Positions 1-8,760 are shown, counted from the stretch's first letter. The stretch is DNA of 64,000 nt from Halopseudomonas xinjiangensis (GCA_011050525.1 DRFO01000026.1:62001-126000); one strand, 5' to 3'. Notes: generated from the letters alone by a model not told the origin. Translations and numbers: made by a program.

Positions 1-212
1 TGCATCGGTTCGCCGGGCGCAACCGGGCCGACGAAGGTGATCGCAAGGGAGCGTACCGGGCGCCCCTCCAGAACCTTTGCACGCATGCCTTCATACACGA
101 GGGCGGCAACCAGGCCACCGTACCCCGCCCTCCCCTGGGCCCAGCTAGCAGGAACCGTAACTTCATTGGTCGAGGAAGAAGATAGATCAGCAAGCAATTC
201 AGCAAAAGTCAT
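1..212 (-). CDS. Thioesterase family protein, N-terminal part (runs off the window)
   Basis: Only the first 70 codons are present; the gene continues beyond the left edge of the window. The reading frame opens at an ATG whose first base is 212 and stays open to base 1. The visible protein begins MTFAELLADL and contains AGYGGLVAALVYEGM followed by GRPVRSLAITFVGPVAPGEP. This Gly-rich helix plus a strand ending in FVGPV is the pattern of the first hot-dog domain of TesB-like acyl-CoA thioesterases (PF13622 type), which hydrolyse acyl-CoA thioesters in the cytoplasm. The start codon overlaps, as ATGA, the end of a short open frame that could be the real 3' end of the preceding gene. The family call rests on about 60 residues, so the substrate is unknown. 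Confidence 0.6.
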   Translation of the reverse strand, partial: MTFAELLADLSSSSTNEVTVPASWAQGRAGYGGLVAALVYEGMRAKVLEGRPVRSLAITFVGPVAPGEPM

Positions 213-288
213 TGTTGGTTCTCTTGATTGGACACTTTGGCATGGTAGGCGATACAGGTGTCGGCGCAAAGCGTTCTAGCTTGAGCAT

Positions 289-1017
289 TCATTGGAGGAA
301 TGTGCAGCGCCCTGGCGAAGGCATGCCCGACCCGGTAACCGATCGCAACCCGCAAAGCCAGCCCAGCGCCAGCCAGGCGGGGGGAATGTCTGGCCAATCG
401 TGCTCACCCAGCTGTTCAATGGCAAACCCCGCCTCGCCTGCCCTGGCCAGCAAGCGCTCCTGCCACCAGATCAGATAATCACCCAATCCAGGCTGATGCT
501 GGCTCAACATCACCGTGCGCAGCCTCATCGGCAGAGACTCGAACAACAGGGTGTCGATGGCGGGATAGACCTTCTGTTCGTTCTCGATATACGCCGACTC
601 TGCGGCAGGCTGAAGGCCAAGCTTGCGCGCCAACAGGATCAGCTGGGCTGCGTATTCGTGGCGGCTACGAATGGGATCAAGCCTTGAGCGCCAATCCAGC
701 TGCAGCCGCTCGACGGCTTCGACTAGCGTATTGGGTCCAGCCGTCGCGGCGTCCAGCAAGCTGGCGAGCCAGCGTCTCTGATGAAAGGGAACGGTATTCA
801 GCAGCAGGACCAGTTCGGCGCTGCTCGATCCTGCACGGGGCTGCCAGGTGCCGACTTCGCCCTCCCGGATCTCGCTGATCCGCAGGCAGCGCCCCTGCCA
901 GTCCAGCGGCAGCAATTGCGTCTGCAGCATTGTCCAGCGCCGAGCAAGGGCGTGCTTCTGACTGGTTAGCCAGCGCTCCAGCAGCCAGCGCGGTCTTGAT
1001 TTAAACCCCTGGGTCAC
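289..1017 (-). CDS. Unrecognised protein at the end of the ycjX-ycjF-like run
   Basis: I do not recognise this family. It lies immediately downstream of the ycjF-like gene and overlaps its end. A GTG at 1017 gives about 242 residues starting VTQGFKSRPRWLLERWL; an ATG at 1062 would overlap the upstream gene by 62 bp and is less likely. The protein is soluble, rich in Trp, Leu and Arg, and has helical stretches such as WWQERLLARAGEAGF. No signal peptide or clear membrane segment is visible. The last 20 or so residues in this frame (SVTGSGMPSPGRCTFLQ) look less protein-like than the alternative frame, which would end at 209 in an ATGA overlap with the thioesterase start; a frameshift near 330-400 is possible. 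Function unknown; probably cotranscribed with ycjX. Confidence 0.55.
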   Translation of the reverse strand: MTQGFKSRPRWLLERWLTSQKHALARRWTMLQTQLLPLDWQGRCLRISEIREGEVGTWQPRAGSSSAELVLLLNTVPFHQRRWLASLLDAATAGPNTLVEAVERLQLDWRSRLDPIRSRHEYAAQLILLARKLGLQPAAESAYIENEQKVYPAIDTLLFESLPMRLRTVMLSQHQPGLGDYLIWWQERLLARAGEAGFAIEQLGEHDWPDIPPAWLALGWLCGLRSVTGSGMPSPGRCTFLQ

Positions 1018-2032
1018 TCTTGTCTCGCCCCATGCGCTCTCGAATGCCGTTGATGATGCCACGGTTGTCTTCCAGCAGCATATCCTTGTCCCCTAACGGC
1101 ACGGCCCGACAGAGGTCCAATGTGAAATGACCCAGCCTGGCGCTATAGAGACCAATTCCGATCCCCTGTCCGATTCGTGCGGCCAGTTTTTCCATCAGCC
1201 CGGAGAGCAAGCTGTCGCTCAATGCGCCTATGGCCATCTCGGTGCCGCCAGCTAATGCAATATTGCGCAGCACATGGCGGGCGAGCCTCCAGCGTCCAAG
1301 CTGGCCCACGGGCAGACCGAAGCAGACCGCTACCTGTTGCATTACCCTGATATTGCGCCAGACCACCAGCAACAGATCAACCGTCACCCAGGGGCTGGTC
1401 GCAACCAGCATGCCGGTGCCGATTGCGCCCCTGCGGATCATCTGTCGCGCCTGGAGATCGAGCGGCTGGTAAAACAGCAAATTCAAGCGTCGGCTGACCT
1501 CTTCCGCACTGTGGGATCCGTCGAGATCGGCACAGGCGGCACGCATTCTGTTTGCTAGCGGAGTGTCGGCATAAAGCGCCTGCAATCGGTCGATCCAGTC
1601 CACGGCCAGGCGCTGCCGAGGATCGGCCAGGGCGGCTTTCATCTCCAGCCGCAACTGTTCCAGCGCAGTCAGCCGCCCACGCTGGCGGCGAATATCGCGC
1701 CATGCGAAAAGCCCGGTACCGACTATGGCTGCGCCAGCCGCACCAACCAGCCCACCGGCGACGGGATTCCATTGCCAGGCGGCCCAGGTCCAGCCTGCCC
1801 ACTCGAATGCCACTCCGCCGACTACTACCGCCAGCGCCGCACCCCACAAGCGCCGTGGCCACGGGCTCAAAGGGGGCGCATTCAATGCACCAGGCAGGGG
1901 CAATTCGTCGACAATTTTCTGTCCCCTGACGGTCAGTGTCGCCTCGCCAAGAATGCGCGTTGAGGCAAAGGGAGGCTCTAGAGCTTCCTCCTCCCAGCTA
2001 TCGAGAATCCGGGTTTTTTCCTTCTCGTTCAT
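1001..2032 (-). CDS. YcjF-like inner-membrane protein (TIGR01620, DUF697)
   Basis: The 343-residue protein has an N-terminal soluble segment of about 55 residues, then two hydrophobic segments around residues 60-110 (including GAALAVVVGGVAFEWAGW and GAAGAAIVGTGLFAW). A C-terminal DUF697-type region follows, with GAIGTGMLVATSPW and helices about the Gly-rich IGQGIGIGLYSARLG. This is the layout of E. coli YcjF. YcjF and its partner YcjX are part of phage-shock or envelope-stress regulons in enterobacteria; here only their linkage is visible. The ATG overlaps the ycjX stop as ATGA, so the two are translationally coupled. No PspF or sigma-54 site was identified. Biochemical role unknown. Confidence 0.85.
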   Translation of the reverse strand: MNEKEKTRILDSWEEEALEPPFASTRILGEATLTVRGQKIVDELPLPGALNAPPLSPWPRRLWGAALAVVVGGVAFEWAGWTWAAWQWNPVAGGLVGAAGAAIVGTGLFAWRDIRRQRGRLTALEQLRLEMKAALADPRQRLAVDWIDRLQALYADTPLANRMRAACADLDGSHSAEEVSRRLNLLFYQPLDLQARQMIRRGAIGTGMLVATSPWVTVDLLLVVWRNIRVMQQVAVCFGLPVGQLGRWRLARHVLRNIALAGGTEMAIGALSDSLLSGLMEKLAARIGQGIGIGLYSARLGHFTLDLCRAVPLGDKDMLLEDNRGIINGIRERMGRDKSDPGV

Positions 2033-3387
2033 AATTGACTCCCATCGAGAATCCAGCTGAGAAGGTCATCCATTCGATAGTGCGGAAAGGGTTCGTTGCG
2101 GTGGAGTCCGGGCGGCGGACGCAACCTTAGCAACTCGGGACCGTTGACCTGCAGATCCAGCGGCAGATGCTCGGGAATGCTGCCGGGTTGATAGCGCACC
2201 CACCCGGCTTGGCCCACCAGGCCGGCGACCAGAGCTTCGCCCTCCTGACGCGCAGCGCGAATGGCCGAAAGCGGGAACCCCTTCACATCAACCCCGCCGT
2301 GCCGAACTTCCGAGAGACTATCGGTGATCAGATCTTCAAGGCATTGCTGCACCGCACGCTGCTGGCCCGGTATCACCTGATCGACTTTGGTTGCGCAGAC
2401 CGCAAGACCGTTGATGCGGGGCTTGAACAGTTTTTCAAAAAGACTGTTACGCCCGTAGCGAAAACTCTCCAGGACCGCCTCAAGCGCACCTTTCAGGTCT
2501 TCAAGCGCGGGCTGTCCGGCATCCATGGGGGCCAGCATGTCGACCAGCAGCACCTGCCTGTCGAGACGACTGAAATGCTCGTCGTAGAAGCCTTTGACTA
2601 TATAGTCCCGATAATAGTTGAATCGAGCTTCACACTCTGCCCACCAGCTTCCAGGGCCGCCCATGCTGTGCTGATTGGCCGCCAGCAAGGGCACGAATGA
2701 CAACATGTCGGCCGCCACTCCACTACCGGGAAGAAGGAAGCGGCCCGGCTGATTACGTGCCAGCCCGGCGTCACTCCGACATCGTTTTAGAAAATCCGTC
2801 CATTGTTCTGTGAGAGCCTTAAGTTCCTCCGCATCGAGCCCAGCACTTGGCTCCAGTGCCAGCAGCCGATCCCGCATGGCGCCTGACAGTGCGCGGCGTG
2901 GGTCTACGGCCAGCCAGCCACGCATTTGTTCACACCACTGCCCGTAATTCATGCGCAGCAGTGGCAAATCCAGCAGCCACTCCCCCGGATAGTCGAGGAT
3001 TTCCAGCTTGAGGGTTTGCGTACCCTGCAGTTTTCTCAGCAAGCCCTGCGGGCGAAATCGCAGGTCAATGAGCACCCGTGACAGGTCCTGCGTTGATTGC
3101 GGCCACTGCGCCGGTTCCCCCGAAAGAGATTGAAGCGCGTCCAGATAAGGAAAGGGCCTGTCGAGATTCTCCTTCTGCCAGCGAACCGATTCCAGCCGTT
3201 CAAACGGAGAACGCCGAGCCAGTAGCCCCCGCTGGTGATTTTCCAGCTGATTGATCAGGCTGGTTATGAATGTAGTCTTCCCTGCGGCGCTCAATCCGGT
3301 TACGCCTATCCGGATACGCTGCGCTGTCAGACGATCCGCTTGTTGCCGAGCCTGCTCAATCCAGCCAGCTTTTTTCAATACCCCCAT
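2029..3387 (-). CDS. ycjX: YcjX-like P-loop NTPase (DUF463)
   Basis: The 452-residue protein carries an N-terminal Walker A motif, GVTGLSAAGKTTFITSL, near residue 30. Family-typical blocks follow: LEILDYPGEWLLDLPLL, a DYP/G switch-like motif, and CATKVDQVIPGQQ, which resembles an NKxD-like specificity motif. This matches the YcjX/DUF463 family of GTPase-like proteins of about 450-470 residues. It is the first gene of a minus-strand run that continues with the ycjF-like gene through an ATGA overlap. It is divergent from the TM2 gene, with about 70 bp between them. In enterobacteria the homologue belongs to the phage-shock regulon, but the sequence here does not show that regulation. Confidence 0.88.
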   Translation of the reverse strand: MGVLKKAGWIEQARQQADRLTAQRIRIGVTGLSAAGKTTFITSLINQLENHQRGLLARRSPFERLESVRWQKENLDRPFPYLDALQSLSGEPAQWPQSTQDLSRVLIDLRFRPQGLLRKLQGTQTLKLEILDYPGEWLLDLPLLRMNYGQWCEQMRGWLAVDPRRALSGAMRDRLLALEPSAGLDAEELKALTEQWTDFLKRCRSDAGLARNQPGRFLLPGSGVAADMLSFVPLLAANQHSMGGPGSWWAECEARFNYYRDYIVKGFYDEHFSRLDRQVLLVDMLAPMDAGQPALEDLKGALEAVLESFRYGRNSLFEKLFKPRINGLAVCATKVDQVIPGQQRAVQQCLEDLITDSLSEVRHGGVDVKGFPLSAIRAARQEGEALVAGLVGQAGWVRYQPGSIPEHLPLDLQVNGPELLRLRPPPGLHRNEPFPHYRMDDLLSWILDGSQL

Positions 3388-3456
3388 GCAGGCTCTCCAA
3401 AAATCATTTAAGGTCTATCCAAGTATTACATAACCACGCATAGAGGAAGGCGCCCG

Positions 3457-3858
3457 ATGGCATATTCTGATACCCACAGCAAGACCGTAGGTTACCTGTT
3501 GTGGATTCTTGGTTTCATGGGAGCCCACCGTTTCTACTATGGCAAGCCTTGGACAGGGACACTCTGGTTCTTCACGCTGGGGTTGTTCTTTGTCGGCTGG
3601 ATCGTCGACCTGTTTCTGATCCCCTCCATGGACCGCCACGCTGATCGTCGCTTCCGTAGCGGCCCGGTCAACTTCAATTTGAGCTGGATCCTGCTGACCT
3701 TTCTCGGCATCTTCGGTGCTCACCGGCTATATCTCGGAAAATGGGTAACGGCAATCATCTATTTCTTTACCGGCGGCCTGTTCCTGATTGGGGTTCTTTA
3801 CGATTACTGGACCCTGAACGAGCAGATATCGGTCAAGAACATGCAACGCGACTGGTAG
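3457..3858 (+). CDS. TM2-domain membrane protein
   Basis: The 133-residue protein contains two copies of the TM2 signature. The first is LGFMGAHRFYYGK followed by the hydrophobic segment TLWFFTLGLFFVGWIVDLF. The second is FLGIFGAHRLYLGK followed by AIIYFFTGGLFLIGVLYDYW. Each has the G-x-HRFY/L-x-GK turn between two transmembrane helices, so four helices are expected in the inner membrane. The start is supported by an AGAGGAAGG Shine-Dalgarno stretch ending about 6 bp before the ATG. It is monocistronic or leads into queD 87 bp downstream. TM2 proteins have no settled biochemical role. Confidence 0.85.
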   Translation: MAYSDTHSKTVGYLLWILGFMGAHRFYYGKPWTGTLWFFTLGLFFVGWIVDLFLIPSMDRHADRRFRSGPVNFNLSWILLTFLGIFGAHRLYLGKWVTAIIYFFTGGLFLIGVLYDYWTLNEQISVKNMQRDW

Positions 3859-3945
3859 TCCCGGCAGGGAAATACTCTCTTGGATCTGCGCCTCAACGGG
3901 CCGATCAGTTACACTGCGCCTTTTTGCCACTGGGGTAACTGAATT

Positions 3946-4302
3946 GTGGAGATCTTCAAGGAGTTCACCTTCGAAGCAGCGCACCGCCTGCCCAACGTAC
4001 CGGATGGGCATCCTTGTGGACGTCTGCACGGTCATTCTTTCAAGGCCGCCGTGCACCTGGAAGGGCAAGTCGATCCGCACACCGGCTGGATCAGAGACTT
4101 CGGCGAGATCAAGGCCATTTTCAAACCCATCTACGACCAGCTGGATCACAACTACCTGAATGACATTCCCGGTCTGGAAAACCCCACCAGTGAAGTGCTG
4201 GCGATATGGATATGGCAACAACTAAAACCCTTGTTGCCAGAGCTTTGCCAGATCACGGTGCGGGAAACCTGCACCAGCGGCTGTATCTATCGCGGCGAGT
4301 GA
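3946..4302 (+). CDS. queD: 6-carboxytetrahydropterin synthase, QueD family
   Basis: QueD converts 7,8-dihydroneopterin triphosphate to 6-carboxy-5,6,7,8-tetrahydropterin in the queuosine/7-deazaguanine pathway. The 118-residue protein fits the family length. The fold markers are FEAAHRLP with zinc ligand His13, then [11 protein letters not shown] with catalytic Cys24 and ligands His28 and His30. The lid motif is WIRDFGEIK, with LDHNYLND and VRETCTSGC carrying the C-terminal substrate-binding Glu. The start is a GTG preceded by a GGGG stretch; no ATG upstream in frame gives a better start. It precedes the GGDEF-EAL gene by only 7 bp, so the two may be cotranscribed. I looked for a preQ1 riboswitch in the 87 bp upstream and saw none. 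Confidence 0.93.
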   Translation: MEIFKEFTFEAAHRLPNVPDGHPCGRLHGHSFKAAVHLEGQVDPHTGWIRDFGEIKAIFKPIYDQLDHNYLNDIPGLENPTSEVLAIWIWQQLKPLLPELCQITVRETCTSGCIYRGE

Positions 4303-4309
4303 ATTCTGA

Positions 4310-6901
4310 ATGTCCATAGCGCCTGAAGCCAAGCACCGCGTCGGTACCAACTCAAGGCATACTCGTCGTTCTCTGTCAGCACTGTCTGGCCTGTTATTGT
4401 TGCTATTCGCTCTGACGGGCGCTGCGTTGTTCAGGATCGCTTTCCAGCAGAACCATCATGCCGTTGAGCAGACCCGTTTTTACCTGGGCAAGGCGCTGGA
4501 AGCTCGCGAAGCGTCCTTGCTGCTTGCAGTCAGTGACTATGCCTTCTGGGGCGACGCTTATAGAAATCTTCATGCTGAGCTGAATATCGATTGGGCTTAC
4601 GTGCGTCAGAACATGGGGCCATCGCTCTACGAAGATTTCGGCTATGAAGGGCTCTTCGTAACAGATCCCTTTGATAGGACGGTGTACTCGGTTATCGATG
4701 GAGGCCTTACCAACCTCAGCGCCACAGAGTGGCTTGCCCTGGATCTGCGCGAACTGTTAGCTCAGGCTCGATCAGGCGCTGAAGACGAAGAACCAGTAGC
4801 TCAGCTAGTGGTAGTGAAAGGGCAACCGGCCTTTATCGCCGCAGCGGCGCTAACGACGGGCGGCGATGCCAGCCAGACCGAAAAACCGGGGCCGGCATCG
4901 GTATTGCTGTTTGTTGACCGTCTTACCGCGCAAAAACTGCAGGAGCTGGGCGAAAACTATGGTCTCGCCAATCTTCGGGCCACCCGGGGCGACGCCAGCT
5001 CGGCAACTGCCGGAGCCGTCATGACGCTACCTACCAGCGATAACGATCCCATTTACCTGCGCTGGGATCCGGCCACACCCGGAAATGAGCTTCTGAAAAT
5101 CCTTTTACCATTGCTGGTTTTCAGTGGAGTGGTCCTGGCGCTGCTTGCCCGTCTCATCATAAGCAGGGCAAATACTGCAGCCAGAGAAATGGATCACAGC
5201 TACAACTCCCTTAGCTACAGCCAGACTGCCCTGGCCAACAGCGAGGCCCGTTTCCGTGACGTAGCCGAAGCTGCATCTGACTGGATATGGGAAACCGATG
5301 CGCAGCTTCGCCTCACTTATCTCTCCGAGCGATTCCAGCAAGTAACCGGTTTCGCGCCAAACGTGTGGCTGGGACGCCCAATCAACGAATTTCTTCCTCA
5401 AATTGACGACCTTGGCGGGTTGCTGAATTCCGCCTCGCCTGCAGACCCTAGCGATTCGAGACAGTGCTTTTATACCGATCAATCAGGGCGGCAACGCATC
5501 TGCCGATTGTCGCTACGGGCCATACGAAACAGCGAAGGACTGGTGGGCTTTCGTGGAACGGCAAACGACATTACGGATGAAATCGAAACAAGAGCGCGTT
5601 TTGAACACCTTTCCCAGCATGATGCGCTCACCGGCTTACCAAACCGGAACCGTATGCAAGAGTTCCTGACAGTAAAACTGAACGCCAAGCCCACGGTTGA
5701 GCATCCACTGGTGTTGATGAGTCTTGATCTTGATCGCTTCAAGCCGGTGAACGATTCCTTTGGCCACGAGACCGGAGACCGTGTCCTGAACGAAGTGTCA
5801 GAGCGGCTGCGCCAATGCATGCGTGAGGGCGATCTGGTAGCGCGGCTGGGCGGCGACGAGTTCATCCTCATAGTGAACAACATGTCTAGCCGAGTCGAAA
5901 TAGAGCGTCTTTGTGAGCGGCTGATCACCAGCATCCAGCAGCCTTTCACGTCTGGCAATCACCTGATATTCATCAGCGCCAGTATCGGCGTGACACTCGC
6001 CCCGGCAGATGCGACCAGAGCGGTAGATCTGCTGCGTTGCGCCGATATTGCCCTCTATGAAGCAAAGGGCGCCGGAAGGAAAACCTGGTGTTTTTATGCC
6101 AACGACATGAATACCAGATTGACTGAGCGGCGGAGGCTGGAAAATGACCTCAGAATAGCGGTCAAGGAAGAACAACTCAGCATCGTCTTGCAGCCTCGGT
6201 ATTGCCTTCAAACCGGGAGGATAATCAGTGCCGAGGCGTTGGTCCGCTGGTTACATCCGGCGCTGGGGCTGCTGGGACCAGAATCCTTCATCCCTATCGC
6301 CGAACAAACCGGGCAAATCTCCGCGTTGAGTTCCTGGGTCATGCACCAGGCGTGTCACGAGGCTTGCAGCTGGAGCCAGGAGATCAATGTGTCGGTCAAT
6401 CTGTCGCCCCTGGAATTCCAGCGTGGTGAACTGGCAAAGCAGGTGCGCCGCGTTCTGGACAGCACCCGGTTGTCGCCCGCCCGGTTGGAGCTGGAACTGC
6501 CGGAAAGCGTGTTGATTCAGGACGCAGAAGGAGCGTTAGATACCATGCGTGCGCTGAAACAACTCGGTGTGCGGCTATCCATGGATGACTTTGGAACGGG
6601 TTACTCCTCGTTGAGCTACCTTCGCGCCTTCCCCTTCGACGGTCTCAAGATCGATCATTGCCTTGTGAACAGCCTGGAAAATTCGGAGCCTGATCAGGCG
6701 ATTGTAAAAGCGATAATAAGCATCAGCAAAGCGCTTTCCTTGACGGTGACCGCCGAAGGCGTTGAAACAGAGCAACAGCTGCTTCTGGTCAAGGAACTCG
6801 GTTGTGATGACGCCCAGGGCTACTTACTTGACCGTCCGCTTTTGCCGCAGCAGATGCGAAGCGTGCTGGCCGGAGCAAAGGACCAACCCAATGAAACCTG
6901 A
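4310..6901 (+). CDS. CHASE4-PAS-GGDEF-EAL cyclic-di-GMP enzyme
   Basis: The protein has 863 residues. A first transmembrane helix lies at about residues 22-44, followed by a periplasmic CHASE4-like sensor at about 55-230 (SDYAFWGDAYRNL and YEGLFVTDPFDRTVYS are typical). A second helix lies at about 263-285, a PAS domain at about 315-425, GGDEF from about 437 and EAL from about 620. The cyclase motif LGGDEF is intact (514-518), with an RxxD inhibitory site (REGD) five residues before it. The phosphodiesterase motif EAL (642-644) is intact, as are SVNLSPLEFQ, MDDFGTGYSSLSYL, LKID, AEGVE and QGYL. Either activity, or both, is possible. It probably senses an extracytoplasmic signal. The stop overlaps the next gene by 11 bp. 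Confidence 0.93.
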   Translation: MSIAPEAKHRVGTNSRHTRRSLSALSGLLLLLFALTGAALFRIAFQQNHHAVEQTRFYLGKALEAREASLLLAVSDYAFWGDAYRNLHAELNIDWAYVRQNMGPSLYEDFGYEGLFVTDPFDRTVYSVIDGGLTNLSATEWLALDLRELLAQARSGAEDEEPVAQLVVVKGQPAFIAAAALTTGGDASQTEKPGPASVLLFVDRLTAQKLQELGENYGLANLRATRGDASSATAGAVMTLPTSDNDPIYLRWDPATPGNELLKILLPLLVFSGVVLALLARLIISRANTAAREMDHSYNSLSYSQTALANSEARFRDVAEAASDWIWETDAQLRLTYLSERFQQVTGFAPNVWLGRPINEFLPQIDDLGGLLNSASPADPSDSRQCFYTDQSGRQRICRLSLRAIRNSEGLVGFRGTANDITDEIETRARFEHLSQHDALTGLPNRNRMQEFLTVKLNAKPTVEHPLVLMSLDLDRFKPVNDSFGHETGDRVLNEVSERLRQCMREGDLVARLGGDEFILIVNNMSSRVEIERLCERLITSIQQPFTSGNHLIFISASIGVTLAPADATRAVDLLRCADIALYEAKGAGRKTWCFYANDMNTRLTERRRLENDLRIAVKEEQLSIVLQPRYCLQTGRIISAEALVRWLHPALGLLGPESFIPIAEQTGQISALSSWVMHQACHEACSWSQEINVSVNLSPLEFQRGELAKQVRRVLDSTRLSPARLELELPESVLIQDAEGALDTMRALKQLGVRLSMDDFGTGYSSLSYLRAFPFDGLKIDHCLVNSLENSEPDQAIVKAIISISKALSLTVTAEGVETEQQLLLVKELGCDDAQGYLLDRPLLPQQMRSVLAGAKDQPNET

Positions 6902-7124
6902 AGATCTGGAATTACTGGTAAGCAGGGAAATGCCGTTCGGGAAATACAAAGGTCGGATAATCGCCGACCTGCCCGGCCATTATCTGAACTGGTTTGCACG
7001 TGAGGGCTTTCCGTCTGGACAGATAGGCCAGCTATTGGCACTGATGCAGGAAATTGACCACAACGGTCTGTCAGCACTTCTCGAGCCGCTACGGAACAAG
7101 CCACGGCGGCCCGCAAACAGCTGA
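6891..7124 (+). CDS. DUF3820 family protein
   Basis: This is a 77-residue cytoplasmic protein. It contains MPFGKYKGRIIADLPGHYLNW, the hallmark of the DUF3820 family, which was named after a quorum-sensing-regulated virulence factor model; the real function is not established. The start is the ATG at 6891, which lies inside the last four codons of the GGDEF-EAL gene in another frame. An 11-bp overlap of this kind suggests translational coupling. A longer open frame beginning at 6762 is an artefact of the overlapping gene. It ends 9 bp before the convergent ycgL stop. Confidence 0.85.
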   Translation: MKPEDLELLVSREMPFGKYKGRIIADLPGHYLNWFAREGFPSGQIGQLLALMQEIDHNGLSALLEPLRNKPRRPANS

Positions 7125-7133
7125 TGATGCGGG

Positions 7134-7427
7134 TTAGATCGGGTCGTTTCGGTACATGAGCTCGTCGGGCAGATGCATGATGTAATCTTCCACCTGGGGC
7201 GGCATCTGCAGGTGATAACCCTGCTGTTGAAGATTAGCAAGCACCATCAGGACGTTTTCACGGGCCAACTTGCGCTGTTCATTCAGCACCAGATCCATGG
7301 CATGTTCAGGCTGGCCAAAAATCTGCGCGAGATGCTCTGGCAACTCCTGCGGGTTAGCATCCCGCGGAAGATACAGATACATCCCCTCCTTGCGTTTGCT
7401 GCGGTAAATCGAACATTCAACCTGCAT
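7134..7427 (-). CDS. YcgL domain protein
   Basis: The 97-residue protein has the YcgL (DUF709) layout. It has an N-terminal beta hairpin with CSIYRSKRKEGMYLYL, then LPEHLAQIFGQPEHAMDL, and a C-terminal region with QGYHLQMPPQVEDYI. The family is small, cytoplasmic and of unknown biochemical role. Its start overlaps the end of rnd by 11 bp, the usual rnd-ycgL linkage in gammaproteobacteria, so the two are probably cotranscribed. Confidence 0.9.
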   Translation of the reverse strand: MQVECSIYRSKRKEGMYLYLPRDANPQELPEHLAQIFGQPEHAMDLVLNEQRKLARENVLMVLANLQQQGYHLQMPPQVEDYIMHLPDELMYRNDPI

Positions 7428-8571
7428 GTGACTCTCCCCCGGAAACGTTTGCAGCCTTCAACAAGCCTTCGCCCATGAGCTGTTTACGCCAACCCGTCAG
7501 CTCAGCGGGCAACACATAGGGCCCGCCGGGATAACCGGTCCGTACAAAAGCTTCCAGTACCTTTTTCCGCAACATCACCTCGGGCGCTATGCCGAGCTCC
7601 TCGGCATGACGCTGGCCGACCTTGCGTAACGCCTTTAGCAGGCGATTGGCATCGGCGGGCAATGGCTCCGGCAGTCGCGGCGGCCACTGATCTGGAGGAG
7701 TGGCTTTGCCTTGACGGATAAGCTCCAGAATAACCGGACCATCATGGCGAACCGAGCGCGGATGCATATCTTCAATTCGGGAAAGGGCTTGCAATGAATC
7801 TGGCTGACGCTGGGCGAGCGGGCCCATGGCGCTTTCTCGTAGCAGTCGATTGCGCGCCTGGTCACGCGATCTCGATTCTCGCTCGCGCCAGCTAGCCAGC
7901 ACTTTCAATACGGCCAGCTCGTCCGACTTCAGCCGCCACGCTTGCTTGATGCTGAGATAGGCTGTCTCGGGGTCCTGAACAAGTCCAACGCTACGGCCCT
8001 GCTCCGCAGTATCCGCGAACAGCCATTCAGTCAGCCCGGCAGCGTCCATTTTAGGCGCCATCACCTGATAGAGCTGTGCCAGATGCAAGGCGTCATCGGC
8101 AGCATATTGCAGTTGTGTGGGGCTCAAGGGACGCTGTAACCAGTCTGACCTGGTCTCATCCTTTGGCAGATCGATCTGCAGTAGCGCCTGCACCAGGCGG
8201 GAGTAACCCATCGAGAAATCCATACCCAGATAGGCTGCAGCCAGCTGAGTGTCGAACAGCGGCTGGGGAACCGCGCCGCAGAGATGATGAAATACCTCCA
8301 GATCTTCGCTACAGGAATGCAGCACCTTCACTACGCGAGGACTCTGCAAAAGCTCAACGAGCGGCGCCCAATCGGTGATAGCAAGAGGATCGACAAGATA
8401 AGCGCGCTCGCCGTCTCCGATCTGGATCAATCCAGCAATTGGAAAGAAAGTCTCTGTACGCAAGAACTCGGTGTCCACAGCTACGAAGGGAAGCTGCAAC
8501 CAGCGCTTACACCATTCAGCCAGTTCGGCGTTCTGGTTAATAATCAGGGTTTCAACCTGTGCGAATGTCAT
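7417..8571 (-). CDS. rnd: Ribonuclease D
   Basis: RNase D is a 3'-5' exoribonuclease that trims tRNA and other small RNA precursors. The protein has 384 residues, close to the 375 of E. coli. All three DEDDy exonuclease motifs are present: FVAVDTEFLR (Exo I), LHSCSEDLEVFHHL (Exo II) and the Tyr/Asp motif LQYAADDALHLAQLY (Exo III). An HRDC-like helical region follows around residues 210-290. Two adjacent ATG codons occur at 8574 and 8571 behind AAGGA; the second has the better spacing (7 nt), giving MTFAQVETLI. The longer frame starting at 8610 has no support. It overlaps ycgL downstream. Confidence 0.93.
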   Translation of the reverse strand: MTFAQVETLIINQNAELAEWCKRWLQLPFVAVDTEFLRTETFFPIAGLIQIGDGERAYLVDPLAITDWAPLVELLQSPRVVKVLHSCSEDLEVFHHLCGAVPQPLFDTQLAAAYLGMDFSMGYSRLVQALLQIDLPKDETRSDWLQRPLSPTQLQYAADDALHLAQLYQVMAPKMDAAGLTEWLFADTAEQGRSVGLVQDPETAYLSIKQAWRLKSDELAVLKVLASWRERESRSRDQARNRLLRESAMGPLAQRQPDSLQALSRIEDMHPRSVRHDGPVILELIRQGKATPPDQWPPRLPEPLPADANRLLKALRKVGQRHAEELGIAPEVMLRKKVLEAFVRTGYPGGPYVLPAELTGWRKQLMGEGLLKAANVSGGESHAG

Positions 8572-8700
8572 CATGTTTTCCTTGGTCAGGCGCACAGTAT
8601 ACCTGAACATACCTGGGGCGCAGCGCTACGAAAGAGCTACGGGGTTTTGCAGCGAAAGGCTGGATCAGATGAAGGGAAAGATAATTTACACGGGATAAGG

Positions 8701-8760
8701 TTGAACCAAAGCCGCACCGAACCGGAACCGGACCGGAGCCGAACCGGAGCCGAACCGGCA
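8701..8760. repeat. Short GC-rich degenerate tandem repeat between rnd and the HhH gene
   Basis: The intergenic DNA contains a run of CCGAACCGG/CCGGAGCCGAA words. An 11-bp unit CCGGAGCCGAA occurs twice back to back followed by CCGG, with degenerate copies (CCGGAACCGGA) on the left side. The run lies upstream of rnd and 35 bp downstream of the HhH gene, in their direction of transcription. It is self-complementary in parts because CCGG is palindromic, so it may fold. No protein family in either strand explains it. Confidence 0.6.

Noticed and set aside
3859..3945. preQ1 riboswitch ahead of queD
   Set aside because: No stem-loop with the A-rich pseudoknot tail could be recognised in the 87 bp.
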